DNA of 64,000 nucleotides from Streptomyces venezuelae (GCF_008642375.1 NZ_CP029194.1:1922001-1986000), one strand, 5' to 3'; counted from the first letter of the stretch, positions 42,405-50,649 are shown. Notes: a model not told the origin generated them from the sequence alone. Numbers and translations: made by a program.

Positions 42405-43275
42405 AAGCGTGTCACAGAAGGCTGCGGGGTGGACATTTCCCTTGCATGCGTGGGGTGTTGAGGGCCGAGCCGTTGTGGGTGAAGACGTTCACGGGTCTGC
42501 GAATGCGGCAGTTCGAGCGGCTGCTGAAGGTGGTCCGGGAACGGGGCGGGAACGGGCCTGGTGGCGGCCGTCCGTGGTGCCTGCCGCTGGCCGACCGGGT
42601 GCTGCTGGTGGCTGTCTACTACCGGACGAACCTCACGATGCGGCAGCTCGCTCCGCTGTTCGGCGCCTCGTCGGCGACGGCCTGCCGGGTGATCCAGCGG
42701 CTGCGGCCGCTGCTGGTCATCGAGCCGGCCACCCGTCCCACCGATGCGGTGGAACGGCTGTGGATCGTGGACGGCACTCTCATCCCTGTCCGCGACCGGA
42801 AGACCGGGGCGTCCTCACGCAACTACCGGTTCTCGGCGAACGTGCAGGTCATCATCGACGCCGACACGAAACTCGTCATCGCGGCGGCCCGGCCGGTGCC
42901 CGGCACCACCGCGGATGCGAAAGTGTGGCGGGATTCCGGCCTGGCCACCGTCTACAAGGGGGTCACCGTGCTGGGCGACGGCGCCTACATCAGCACCGGG
43001 CTCGTCGTCCCGCACCGCAAACGCCCCGGCCGAGCCCTCCTGCCGGGAGAGGAGGAGGACAACGCCGAGCACCGAAAGGTCCGGGCCCGTGTCGAGCACG
43101 CCTTCGCCCGCATGAAGCACTACAAGATCCTCCGCGACTGCCGCCAGCGCGGCAACGGCCTCCATCACGCGGTCCAGGCCGTCGCCCACATGCACAACCT
43201 CGCCCTCACCACATGACCAGACCGGCACCAAACCAGGTCCTGACCTGCCTGAACGCGACCTTCTGCAACACGCTT
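42405..43275 (+). mobile_element. IS5-family insertion sequence, apparently complete, about 870 bp
   Basis: Imperfect terminal inverted repeats flank the transposase. The left end AAGCGTGTCACAGAAGGCTG and the right end (reverse complement) AAGCGTGTTGCAGAAGGTCG agree at 16 of these 20 positions and continue GCG on both sides. Left repeat 42405-42426, right repeat 43254-43275. No clear target duplication is visible in the flanks, so old insertion or flank rearrangement is possible. Confidence 0.7.
42446..43216 (+). CDS. IS5-family DDE transposase
   Basis: 256 residues. An N-terminal HTH (LPLADRVLLVAVYYRTNLTM, RQLAPLFGASSATACRVIQR) is followed by a DDE_Tnp_4 catalytic domain. Candidate acidic residues are Asp in LWIVDGTLIPV, Asp in VTVLGDGAYIS and Glu in VRARVEHAFARMKHYKILRD. 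Full length with no frameshift, so it is potentially active. The start is taken as the ATG at 42446, which is in the right place after the left terminal repeat. Confidence 0.87.
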   Translation: MRGVLRAEPLWVKTFTGLRMRQFERLLKVVRERGGNGPGGGRPWCLPLADRVLLVAVYYRTNLTMRQLAPLFGASSATACRVIQRLRPLLVIEPATRPTDAVERLWIVDGTLIPVRDRKTGASSRNYRFSANVQVIIDADTKLVIAAARPVPGTTADAKVWRDSGLATVYKGVTVLGDGAYISTGLVVPHRKRPGRALLPGEEEDNAEHRKVRARVEHAFARMKHYKILRDCRQRGNGLHHAVQAVAHMHNLALTT

Positions 43276-43620
43276 CAGGTCACGCGGGTGCGAGGCCGTT
43301 GGGGACCTGCATGGACACACGGGCACGGTCTGCGCACTCGCGTCCCTGGGGAGGGAGTGTCAGTTTCACTTCCGGACAGTCCTCGCGCCGGCAACCCGAC
43401 TGAACACCCTGGCCAACCCGCGTGACCGACGCGGACGGCGTCACTCGCCGGTCGATGTCCCGCTCTGGCCGGAGGTGACCATGCGTCGCCACGACCGCCA
43501 GAAAGGGCACGGCCGACGCGAGACCGCACGGTGCGCGCTCACCGTCACCGCCCTCAACCTCGACTCCCGGCCCGCACAAGGTGAGGTCCACACGAGCCTG
43601 GGCTGCGCTCTGAGGAGATC
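43276..43620. other. Gene-poor stretch between the IS and the rsgA pseudogene
   Basis: About 345 bp without a recognisable gene. A minus-strand ORF (43280-43591) is open but has no family resemblance and irregular codon usage. The stretch may be the lost middle and 3' part of the rsgA copy, or flank of the insertion. Confidence 0.4.
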
Positions 43621-43959
43621 ACTCTCCGATGCATGTTCGCGCCGGACTCCCGGGCGAGTGCGAGGAAGCGTTCGATCCGGCCGAGGTCCAGCTCGACGGC
43701 GAGCGAGACGGCGATGACCGCGTGTCGACGTCGGCCGCGAGGATCACGCCGTGTCGGCGCGCACGATCCCCTCGGGGGTGGCGATGTCGCACTGTCCTCG
43801 GTCGACCCGGACGACCCGGCCGGGGAGCGGTCCCTGAGCCTCGTACGGGGCGAAGGCCTCGGCCCAGCCGGCGTCCCAGCCGTGGACGTCGAGCAGCGAG
43901 GAGGAAGCGGCGAGGGAGGAAGACGAAGAAGAAGACGGAACCGAAGAACGGAGAGACAA
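43621..43959 (-). pseudogene. Degraded second copy of rsgA (5' part only)
   Basis: From a TTG at 43957-43959 the frame encodes HGWDAGWAEAFAPYEAQGPL followed by GRVVRVDRGQCDIATPEGIV and RADTA, closely matching RsgA residues 22-66, then hits a stop. A deletion of about 50 codons and two frame changes follow. A further segment, AVSLAVELDLGRIERFLALA (residues 130-148 of RsgA), is recognisable before similarity ends. All GTPase motifs are lost. The leader ORF and hairpin of the intact gene are present upstream. Confidence 0.85.
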
Positions 43960-43960
43960 G

Positions 43961-43985
43961 GGGGACCCCGCACAGGGGCGGCCCC
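43961..43985 (-). promoter_or_regulatory. Hairpin before the rsgA pseudogene, counterpart of the one before rsgA
   Basis: On the minus strand GGGG-CC-G-CCCC-TGTGC-GGGG-T-CCCC ends one base before the TTG. Compared with the hairpin at 38556-38579, one U-A pair is replaced by C-G and an A-U by G-U, so pairing is kept while sequence differs. Confidence 0.55.
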
Positions 43986-44009
43986 GGCGCTGAAAGACGG
44001 AGAGTGAGG

Positions 44010-44081
44010 TCAGCCGGTGGCCGCGGAGGTGGTGTGGACGAGCATCCGCGTGTGGGCGAGGCCCTTCGTGATGACAGCCAT
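44010..44081 (-). CDS. 23-residue leader peptide ORF upstream of the rsgA pseudogene
   Basis: ATG at 44079-44081, preceded by AGGAGGTG, opens a 23-codon ORF ending in TGA 50 nt before the pseudogene TTG. The peptide starts MAVITKGLAHTRM and ends TTSAATG. It has the same length and placement, and partly the same bases, as the ORF before intact rsgA, although only about six residues agree. That its frame survives while the GTPase frame is destroyed is notable. Confidence 0.55.
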   Translation of the reverse strand: MAVITKGLAHTRMLVHTTSAATG

Positions 44082-44110
44082 CGGTCACACCTCCTGTGTC
44101 TTGTCGCGCT

Positions 44111-44166
44111 CTCGTACAAGCGATCTCGTACAAGCGATCTCGTACAAGCGATCTTGTACAAGAAGC
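44111..44166. repeat. Array of four 14-bp direct repeats (CTCGTACAAGCGAT)
   Basis: Three identical units at 44111-44124, 44125-44138 and 44139-44152, and a fourth altered unit (CTTGTACAAGAAGC) at 44153-44166. The fourth unit includes the perfect 10-bp palindrome CTTGTACAAG. The array lies 30-85 bp upstream of the leader ORF at 44081 and 130 bp before the VOC gene on the other strand. It looks like a multi-site operator. Confidence 0.75.
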
Positions 44167-44296
44167 ACCTTCACGGGGGCCTCCGCGGACCCGTCACGGG
44201 TCTTTCGCGGCGGATTTCCCCGGGCTCCCGGGAGGTCGGCGCGCGCGTCCGTTTCGTTCAAGACGGAGCCGCCCCGCAGGTCCTAGCGTGCGGGGC

Positions 44297-44719
44297 ATGG
44301 ACACAGCACCTCGCATCACGCCCCGCCTCGACCTCGTCGGCGTCGTCGTCTCGGACATGGCCGCCTCGCTCGCCTTCTACCGCCGTCTCGGCCTGGACGT
44401 CCCGGCCGGGGCGGAGACCGCCCCGCACGTGGAGGCCGCGCTGCCCGGCGGGCTGCGCATCGCCTGGGACACGGAGGAGACGGTGCGCTCCTTCGATCCC
44501 TCCTGGCGGCGCCCCGAGGGCGGGAACCGGATCGAGCTCGCCTTCCGGTGCGCCACGCCCGAGGACGTGGACGCGCTGTACGAGGAGCTCGTGGGCGCGG
44601 GCCACGGCGGGCATCTGAAGCCCTGGGACGCGGTCTGGGGACAGCGTTACGCGGTGGTCCTGGACCCGGACGGCAACGGGGTGTCCCTCTTCGCGGACGC
44701 GCCGGCGGACGCCTCGTGA
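44297..44719 (+). CDS. VOC family protein (glyoxalase/bleomycin-resistance fold)
   Basis: 140 residues. Beta-alpha-beta-beta-beta modules of the vicinal oxygen chelate superfamily are visible: LDLVGVVVSDMAASLAFYRR, HVEAALPGGLRIAWDTEE, then WGQRYAVVLDPDGNGVSLFA, whose DPDGNxxxLF is a common VOC ending. These proteins bind metals and act as dioxygenases, glyoxalases or drug-binding resistance proteins. The substrate is unknown. The ATG at 44297 begins the domain. It is convergent with an AraC regulator, whose stop is 4 bp away. Confidence 0.85.
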   Translation: MDTAPRITPRLDLVGVVVSDMAASLAFYRRLGLDVPAGAETAPHVEAALPGGLRIAWDTEETVRSFDPSWRRPEGGNRIELAFRCATPEDVDALYEELVGAGHGGHLKPWDAVWGQRYAVVLDPDGNGVSLFADAPADAS

Positions 44720-44752
44720 CAGCTCAGGCCGACGCTCCGGCGGACGCCTCGT
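44702..44752. repeat. 16-bp direct repeat spanning the stops of two convergent genes
   Basis: CCGGCGGACGCCTCGT occurs at 44702-44717 and 44737-44752. The first copy forms the end of the VOC gene, the second the end of the AraC gene read on the other strand. A local duplication at the junction is likely. Confidence 0.7.
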
Positions 44753-45428
44753 AGTCGCTCAGTGTCGTGCCGGCCAGGGCCCTCGTCTCGCGCGCGAGGT
44801 GGGCCTGGTCGGCGCAGCCCGCGCGGAGGGCGGCCTCGGCGTACGGCAGGCCGGCCCTGACCAGGGCCAGGGCGCGCTGGAGGCGGAGGATCCGGGCGAG
44901 TGTCTTGGGGCCGTAGCCGAAGGCCTCCAAGGAGCGCCGGTGCAGCTGCCGGGCGCCGAGTCCGACCGCGTCGGCGGTCTCCGCGACCGGACGGCCCGCG
45001 TCCAGGCGGGCGACGACGGACCGGAGCAGCGGGTCGGGGGCGGGGGCGCCGGCCGCCGTGCGCAGGGCCAGGGCCTCCAGGGCCGCGCCCGGGTCGGGGG
45101 CCTCCGCGATCCGTTCGCCGAGCCGTCGCGCCTCGGCCTCGCCCCAGAGCGTGCCGAGGGCGACCCGCCGGTCGCGCAGCTCGTGGGCCGGTACGCCGAG
45201 GATCGCGGGCGCCTCTCCGGGTGCGAAGCGGATGCCCGCGTACCGCGTGGCGGTCTCCCCGGACACGTACGCGCGCGTGTCGGGCCCGGCGACGAGGAGC
45301 CGGCCGTCGGCCCAGATCAGGTCCATGCAGCCGTCGGGGAGGACGGGACGTACCGGACGGGTGTCCCTCGCCGGGACGCTCGTCCACAGGACGGCTCCGT
45401 CGAGCAGGGCCGGGCGCTCCTCGTACAT
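44724..45428 (-). CDS. AraC family transcriptional regulator
   Basis: 234 residues. The N-terminal domain ([28 protein letters not shown]) is of the DUF6597 type common in actinobacterial AraC proteins. The C-terminal region (about 135-225) carries the double [43 protein letters not shown] and [18 protein letters not shown]. It is convergent with the VOC gene, a frequent pairing, so it may regulate it. It starts at an ATG only 33 bp after the YihY gene stop on the same strand. Confidence 0.87.
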   Translation of the reverse strand: MYEERPALLDGAVLWTSVPARDTRPVRPVLPDGCMDLIWADGRLLVAGPDTRAYVSGETATRYAGIRFAPGEAPAILGVPAHELRDRRVALGTLWGEAEARRLGERIAEAPDPGAALEALALRTAAGAPAPDPLLRSVVARLDAGRPVAETADAVGLGARQLHRRSLEAFGYGPKTLARILRLQRALALVRAGLPYAEAALRAGCADQAHLARETRALAGTTLSDYEASAGASA

Positions 45429-45460
45429 CCTCCGAGCCTACGACCCGGCGGCGCGCCGCC

Positions 45461-46585
45461 TCATTCCTTCTCCCAGCCCGAGTGGATCCGCGACTTCACG
45501 TCGTCCGGGGGCAGGAACTTGGACCAGCGCTCGGGGAACTCGGAGGGCATGTCCGGGTCGTCCTCGTCGACGTCCTCCGCCTCCGCGCGGACGCGGGCGA
45601 CCAGCTCGGCGGCCTGGACGGCGCGGGCGCGTTCGTTGGCCTCGCGGGCCGCGGCGGTGGCGACCGAGGGCCAGACCCGGTCGATCGCGGCGTTCACCGC
45701 GGCGCCGACGAGGACCGCGAAGGCGGAGATGCCGATCCAGAGGAGGACGGCGATGGGCGCGGCGAGGGAGCCGTAGATGGTCGGTCCCTCGACCTGGCTG
45801 GTGAGGTAGATCCGCAGCAGGAAGCTGCCGAGGACCCACATGCCGAGCGCGACGAGGGCGCCGGGGATGTCCTCGATCCACGGCGATCTGACGGGTACGG
45901 ACACGTGGTAGAGCGTCGTGAGGAAGGCGACGGAGAGCAGGATGACGGCCGGCCAGTACAGGACGGCGACGACTTCTGTACCCCAGGGCACCAGTTCGAC
46001 GACGCGGTCGGGACCGACGACCGCGAGGGGCAGGACGACGGCTCCGATGATCAGGGCCACGATGTAGAGCAGGAAGGCCAGGAGCCGGGTCTTGACGATG
46101 CCGCGGTGGCCGTCGAGTCCGTACATGACGGTGATGGTGTCGATGAAGACGTTCACCGCGCGTGAGCCGGACCAGAGGGCGATGGCGAAGCCGAGGGAGA
46201 CGAGTTCGGGCCGTTTTCCCTGGGTGACGTCGTCGAGGAGGGGCTTGGCGATGTCGCGGACGCCCCGGTCGGAGAGGACCGTTCCGGCGGCGCGGAGGAT
46301 GTTCTCCTCGATGCTCGCGACGGTGTCGGTGTTGGTCCAGTCGTCGGCGTAGCCGAGGAGGGCGATCAGGCCGAGGAGCAGGGGCGGCAGCGACAGCAGC
46401 GTGAAGAACGCGGCCTCGGCGGCGAGGCCGAGGATGCGGTACTCGATGCACGAGTTGACGGTGTCCTTGAGGAGGAGCCAGACCATCTTCCGCTTGGAGA
46501 CGTTGCGGTAGAGGACGCGCGCTCGGTGGAGCCTGCTCCAGGGCCGCCGCTCGGGCCGATCGGGTGTTTCGCTTGCTGCCTGCAC
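45461..46585 (-). CDS. YihY/BrkB family membrane protein
   Basis: 374 residues with about six TM helices between 50 and 320 (for example AAEAAFFTLLSLPPLLLGLI, LLAFLLYIVALIIGAVVLPL, GSLAAPIAVLLWIGISAFAV and LVGAAVNAAIDRVWP). The motifs are those of YihY/BrkB proteins, once mistaken for RNase BN. The function is unknown, possibly transport or envelope maintenance. The C-terminal ~60 residues are acidic and cytoplasmic. The start is a GTG at 46583-46585, only 17 bp from the divergent acyl-CoA dehydrogenase start, so promoters must overlap the genes. Confidence 0.87.
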   Translation of the reverse strand: MQAASETPDRPERRPWSRLHRARVLYRNVSKRKMVWLLLKDTVNSCIEYRILGLAAEAAFFTLLSLPPLLLGLIALLGYADDWTNTDTVASIEENILRAAGTVLSDRGVRDIAKPLLDDVTQGKRPELVSLGFAIALWSGSRAVNVFIDTITVMYGLDGHRGIVKTRLLAFLLYIVALIIGAVVLPLAVVGPDRVVELVPWGTEVVAVLYWPAVILLSVAFLTTLYHVSVPVRSPWIEDIPGALVALGMWVLGSFLLRIYLTSQVEGPTIYGSLAAPIAVLLWIGISAFAVLVGAAVNAAIDRVWPSVATAAAREANERARAVQAAELVARVRAEAEDVDEDDPDMPSEFPERWSKFLPPDDVKSRIHSGWEKE

Positions 46586-46602
46586 CTGCTTACCGTATCG
46601 GC

Positions 46603-48258
46603 ATGGCAGCGAGCACCCACACCGTGACCAACCAGGCTCCGCCCCTGGTGGGATACGACGTCTTCACGTGCGATCGGACGCTGACGGAGGCGGTCGAGCG
46701 GCATCTCGCCCCCGAGCTCCTGGCGGAGGTCCGCGACGAGCTGGGCATGCTGGGCAGGGCGTGGGGATCCGAGCAGGTCAGGGAGTGGGGAGAGCTCGCG
46801 AACACGTACCCGCCGCGGCTGCGGACCCACGACCGGTACGGGAACCGGATCGACCGGGTCGACTTCCATCCGTCCTGGCACCGGCTGCTCGGCAAGTCGG
46901 TGGCGGCGGGGCTCACGGATGCGTGGGGCCGTCCGGGTGGTCATGTGCGGCGCGCCGCAGGGCTCCTCGTGGTGTCCCAGGCGGAGGCGGGGCACGTCTG
47001 TCCGCTGTCCATGACCCACGCGTCGGTGCCCGCGCTGCGCGCCGAACCGGAGCTCGCGGAGGTGTGGGAGCCGGCGGCGACCTCGCACGTGTACGAGCGG
47101 GAGCCGGGTCCCGTCGCCGAGAAGCCCGGGGCGCTGCTGGGGATGGCACTGACGGAGAAGCAGGGCGGCAGCGACGTACGCGCGAACACGACGGAGGCGC
47201 GTCCGCTGGCGGCCGACGGGGAGTACGTCCTGACCGGGCACAAATGGTTCTGCTCGGCGCCGATGTCGGACGCCTTCCTGGTCCTGGCGCAGGCTCCGGC
47301 GGGGCTGACCTGCTTCCTGCTGCCGCGGGTCCTGCCCGACGGCTCGCGCAACGCGTTCGCGATCCAGCGGCTGAAGGACAAGCTGGGCAACCGCTCGAAC
47401 GCCTCCGCCGAGGTCGAGTTCGACGGGACGACCTGGGCGCGCCGGATCGGCGAGGAGGGGCACGGGGTCCGGACGGTCATCGGCGCGGTGGCGGCGACGC
47501 GCCTCGACTGTGTGCTCGGCTCGGCGGCGCTGATGCGGCAGGCGGTGGCGCAGGCCGTGCACCACTGCGCGTACCGCGAGGCCTTCGGCGGGGTGCTGAT
47601 CGAGAAGCCGCTGATGCGGAACGTCCTCGCCGATCTGGCGCTGGAGTCGGAGGCGGCGACGGTGCTGGGGATGCGTCTGGCGGCGGCGTACGACGCGGTG
47701 GACGCGGACGGCCCGGGCGCCGAACGGGAGCGGGCCTTCCTCCGTATCACCGTGCCGGTGGCGAAGTACTGGGTGACGAAGCGGTGCACGCCGGTGGTGG
47801 CGGAAGCCCTGGAGTGCCTGGGCGGCAACGGGTACGTGGAGGAGTCGGGGCTGCCGCGGCTGTTGCGCGAGTCGCCGCTCAACTCGGTCTGGGAGGGCTC
47901 GGGGAACGTGCAGGCGCTCGACGTGCTGCGGGCACTGCGGACCGCGCCCGGCGCGTTCGACGCGTTCCTGCGGGAGGTGGGGGCGGCGCGGGGCGCGGAC
48001 CATCGCCTCGACCGGGCGATCCGGGACCTGCTGGGCGAACTGGCCGATCTGGAGGGGGTCGAGGCGCGGGCGCGTCGGCTCGTGGAGCGGATGGCACTGG
48101 TGCTCCAGGGGGCGCTGCTCGTGCGGTGGGCGCCCCCAGAGGTGGCCGACGCGTACTGCGCTTCGCGGCTCGGCGGCGACGGGGGGTCGACGTTCGGGAC
48201 GCTGCCGCACACGCTGGACCTGCGGGCGGTGGTGGAGCGGGCGCGGGTGGCGGTCTGA
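46603..48258 (+). CDS. AidB-like acyl-CoA dehydrogenase
   Basis: 551 residues, the AidB subfamily length (about 540) rather than the usual 380. An N-terminal domain without counterpart in short-chain dehydrogenases is followed by the FAD core: LGMALTEKQGGSDVRANTTE, GHKWFCSAPMSDAFLVLAQA and KDKLGNRSNASAEVEFD. It also has the AidB-type LGGNGYVEESGLPRLLRESP then LNSVWEGSGNVQALDVLRAL. E. coli AidB is induced by alkylation and binds DNA; actinobacterial members may instead act on branched acyl-CoA. Its real substrate is unknown. The ATG at 46603 is chosen. Confidence 0.87.
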   Translation: MAASTHTVTNQAPPLVGYDVFTCDRTLTEAVERHLAPELLAEVRDELGMLGRAWGSEQVREWGELANTYPPRLRTHDRYGNRIDRVDFHPSWHRLLGKSVAAGLTDAWGRPGGHVRRAAGLLVVSQAEAGHVCPLSMTHASVPALRAEPELAEVWEPAATSHVYEREPGPVAEKPGALLGMALTEKQGGSDVRANTTEARPLAADGEYVLTGHKWFCSAPMSDAFLVLAQAPAGLTCFLLPRVLPDGSRNAFAIQRLKDKLGNRSNASAEVEFDGTTWARRIGEEGHGVRTVIGAVAATRLDCVLGSAALMRQAVAQAVHHCAYREAFGGVLIEKPLMRNVLADLALESEAATVLGMRLAAAYDAVDADGPGAERERAFLRITVPVAKYWVTKRCTPVVAEALECLGGNGYVEESGLPRLLRESPLNSVWEGSGNVQALDVLRALRTAPGAFDAFLREVGAARGADHRLDRAIRDLLGELADLEGVEARARRLVERMALVLQGALLVRWAPPEVADAYCASRLGGDGGSTFGTLPHTLDLRAVVERARVAV

Positions 48259-48576
48259 CACGTCGTACGGCCGGCCCGGGCGGCAGCGTCTCCCGCGGGC
48301 CTGAGGAGTTGAGCCGCGCGTACCAGGGGTGGACCCCGGAGGGTCGGCACGCGCGGAGAGCGGAGAGCGGGGGTGGTGCTGCGCCGACACGGCACCACCC
48401 ACCGCTCGTTCCACCCTCGGGCACGCGGCCGGTGGGTCGCCAGAGTTGCAAAGGGTTGCAGGATTACCCGAACCGGGCCGCGCCGGGCGGCCCCGAACGG
48501 CACCATGGGCAGCGACACTCCGGACATCTGCCCTATGCAGAACCGATACAGCACCACGGGTGGCTGGGAGAGACCG
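48259..48576. promoter_or_regulatory. Region between aidB-like gene and GAF regulator: hairpin and GTTGCA repeat
   Basis: 318 bp. A hairpin GGGTGGTGC-N12-GCACCACCC lies at 48371-48400. Two GTTGCA copies stand 10 bp apart at 48445-48450 and 48455-48460, one helical turn. The hairpin may end the upstream transcript; the repeat could be a regulator or promoter site for the GAF gene. No gene is seen. Confidence 0.5.
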
Positions 48577-49878
48577 ATGAAGAACACTCAGCTCGACATG
48601 AAGCGGCTGGCCGCCATGGACGCCGCTCAGGCCGCCCGCCTGCTGCACCGGGTCCGCGACGAGACCCTCGCGGGCCGTACGCCGCCGATCGCGCCCCGCG
48701 CGGTGATCGACGCGTCGTGGCAGCGGATGGCCCGGCTGGGACTCGACCCGGACCAGGGCACGAGCAGCGTGCTGCTCCAGCGGGACGAGCTGGAGCAGCG
48801 GCGCAGGAGCACGCTCCTGGCCGAGGTGATGCAGACGCTCAGCGGCGGCCTCGCCGGCATCGCCGACACCTCTCTCCAGATCATGGTGGTCACCGACGAG
48901 CACGGCCGGGTCCTGTGGCGCCAGGGGAACCTCGCGGTGCTGCGCCAGGCGAACGGCATCTGTCTGGAGGAGGGCGCGGCCTGGACGGAACACGCGACCG
49001 GGACGAACGCGGTCGGCACGGCCCTCGCCATGGGCCGGGCCGTGCAGGTGCACTCCGCCGAACACTACGTGCACACGCTGCACAACTGGACCTGTGCCGC
49101 CGCGCCCGTGCACGATCCGCGCGACCAGCGGCTCCTGGGGATCCTGGACGTGAGCGGTCCCGCGTCCAGCTTCCATCCGGCGATGCTGGCGCTGGTCGCC
49201 TCGGTCGCCCAGCTCGCCGAGGCCGAGATGCGGGAGCGGCACCGGGGGTCGGTCGAGCGGCTGAGGGCGGTGGCCGCGCCGATCCTGTGCCGGGTGGGCG
49301 GGCGGGCCGTGGCGGTCGACATCCACGGCTGGACGGCGGCGGTGACGGGTCTCGCGCCGGTGGACCGGATCCCGCTGCCCAAGTCGTTCCGCGCGGGGCG
49401 GGTCTGGCTGCCCTCGCTGGGCCTGTGCGCGGTGGAGCCGCTGCCCGGCGGCTGGCTGCTGCGGGTGGAGGAGGAGCCCCGGCCGGTGGAGTCCGGCGCA
49501 CCGGCGGCGAGCCGCGTGGTCCTCGACCTGAGCCGGCCGCGCCGCTGGACGGTGGACGTCTCGGGGGAGGCGGGCAGCTGGCAGCAGGAGCTCAGCCCCC
49601 GGCACGCGGAGCTCCTCTACGTCCTGGCGCTGCACCGCGACGGCCGGACGGCCGCGGAGCTGGCGGACGACGTCTTCGGCGACCGTACGAGGACGGTGAC
49701 CGTGCGTGCGGAGATGTCGCGGGTGCGCCGGAACCTGGCGGGCGTCCTGGCCCACCGCCCGTACCGCTTCCGCGAAGAGGTGGCGGTGGAGCTCCGCCGC
49801 CCGGAGCGTCCGGCAGACCTCCTCCCCCACTCGACGGCCCCGGCGGTCAGAGCGGCCAGGACGGCCACGGAGGCGTAG
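48577..49878 (+). CDS. GAF-domain regulator with C-terminal winged helix
   Basis: 433 residues. The N-terminal ~60 residues plus a GAF domain (about 75-220: LQIMVVTDEHGRVLWRQGNL, EEGAAWTEHATGTNAVGTAL, GILDVSGPASSFHPAMLALV) resemble the sensory half of AcoR-type activators. The AAA+ and Fis domains of AcoR are absent. Instead, about 350-415 look like a winged helix (LSPRHAELLYVLALHRDGRT, AAELADDVFG, VTVRAEMSRVRRNLAG). It probably binds a small molecule and DNA. Its target is unknown. ATG at 48577 with GGGAGAG upstream. Confidence 0.8.
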   Translation: MKNTQLDMKRLAAMDAAQAARLLHRVRDETLAGRTPPIAPRAVIDASWQRMARLGLDPDQGTSSVLLQRDELEQRRRSTLLAEVMQTLSGGLAGIADTSLQIMVVTDEHGRVLWRQGNLAVLRQANGICLEEGAAWTEHATGTNAVGTALAMGRAVQVHSAEHYVHTLHNWTCAAAPVHDPRDQRLLGILDVSGPASSFHPAMLALVASVAQLAEAEMRERHRGSVERLRAVAAPILCRVGGRAVAVDIHGWTAAVTGLAPVDRIPLPKSFRAGRVWLPSLGLCAVEPLPGGWLLRVEEEPRPVESGAPAASRVVLDLSRPRRWTVDVSGEAGSWQQELSPRHAELLYVLALHRDGRTAAELADDVFGDRTRTVTVRAEMSRVRRNLAGVLAHRPYRFREEVAVELRRPERPADLLPHSTAPAVRAARTATEA

Positions 49879-50059
49879 CGCGGCCGGGCCCCCGCGGACC
49901 TCCGTCCCACTCCTTGGACACCCCGCCCACCCCGCTCACTCCGCCCACTCCGCTCACTTCTCCCACCTCTCCCACCGGGACCACCGGGACCACCGGGCCC
50001 CCGGCCGCGGCGGCCGACCCCGGTCGCCTCCCCGGCGGGGCTCGTGATGCGATGGGCCC
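49879..50059 (+). terminator. C-rich, G-poor tract (possible Rho-dependent terminator) with short repeats
   Basis: Between 49919 and 49974 the plus strand is strikingly C-rich and G-poor with near-repeats of CCGCTCACT. It is followed by repeats of ACCACCGGG and then GC-rich hairpins around 50000-50040. A C-over-G bubble downstream of a gene is the classical signature of a Rho loading site; this reading is inference. Confidence 0.4.
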
Positions 50060-50629
50060 ATGCACATCACGCTCACCACCTGGTCCCTCGAACAGACCTC
50101 CCCGGCCGATCTCCGGCCCGCCCGGTTCCCGGAGGGCGACGACATCACGATCGCCCGGGCCGAGGTGCCCTCGGCGGAGTTCAGCCGCTTCCTCTATACG
50201 GCGGTCGGTGGCGACATCCGCTGGAACGACCGGCTCTCGCTCACGTACAAGCAGTGGCAGGAGATCGTCGAGAAGCCGGGCGCCGAGATCTGGGTGGCGT
50301 ACGACCGGGGGACACCGGCCGGATACGTGGAGCTCGACCCGCAGCCCGACGGCGTCGTGGAGATCGTCTACTTCGGCCTGATCCCCGCCTTCCGGGGGCG
50401 CGCGATCGGCGGCCACCTCCTCTCCGAGGGCGTGCGGCGCGCCTGGGACCTGGCCGAGCGCTGGCCGGACCGGGAGGCCACGAAGCGTGTCTGGCTGCAC
50501 ACCTGCTCGCTCGACGGTCCGCACGCGATGGCCAACTACGAGCGGCGCGGCTTCCGGCTCTTCGACACGAAGGTGGAGGAGGTCGAGGAGTCGGAGACCC
50601 CCGGCCCGTGGCCCGGGGCTCACGCCTGA
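50060..50629 (+). CDS. GNAT family N-acetyltransferase
   Basis: 189 residues. The acetyl-CoA site is visible in VEIVYFGLIPAFRGRAIGGH (RxxGxG-type R-G-R-A-I-G-G loop, about residues 106-122). The C-terminal AMANYERRGFRLFDTKVEE is the usual last strand pair. The substrate is not known. The ATG at 50060 is well placed. A strong terminator follows 20 bp after the stop. Confidence 0.87.
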   Translation: MHITLTTWSLEQTSPADLRPARFPEGDDITIARAEVPSAEFSRFLYTAVGGDIRWNDRLSLTYKQWQEIVEKPGAEIWVAYDRGTPAGYVELDPQPDGVVEIVYFGLIPAFRGRAIGGHLLSEGVRRAWDLAERWPDREATKRVWLHTCSLDGPHAMANYERRGFRLFDTKVEEVEESETPGPWPGAHA

Positions 50630-50649
50630 ACCACGCAGCGATTACGTTG

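Noticed and set aside
43280..43591. Minus-strand ORF of 103 codons between the IS and the rsgA pseudogene
   Set aside because: No family resemblance, irregular codon use, and a location in decayed DNA. Kept only as an unexplained stretch.
46366..49830. Minus-strand open frame of about 1150 codons antisense to the AidB-like and GAF genes
   Set aside because: Arg/His/Pro-rich shadow translation with no motifs; both plus-strand genes are well supported.
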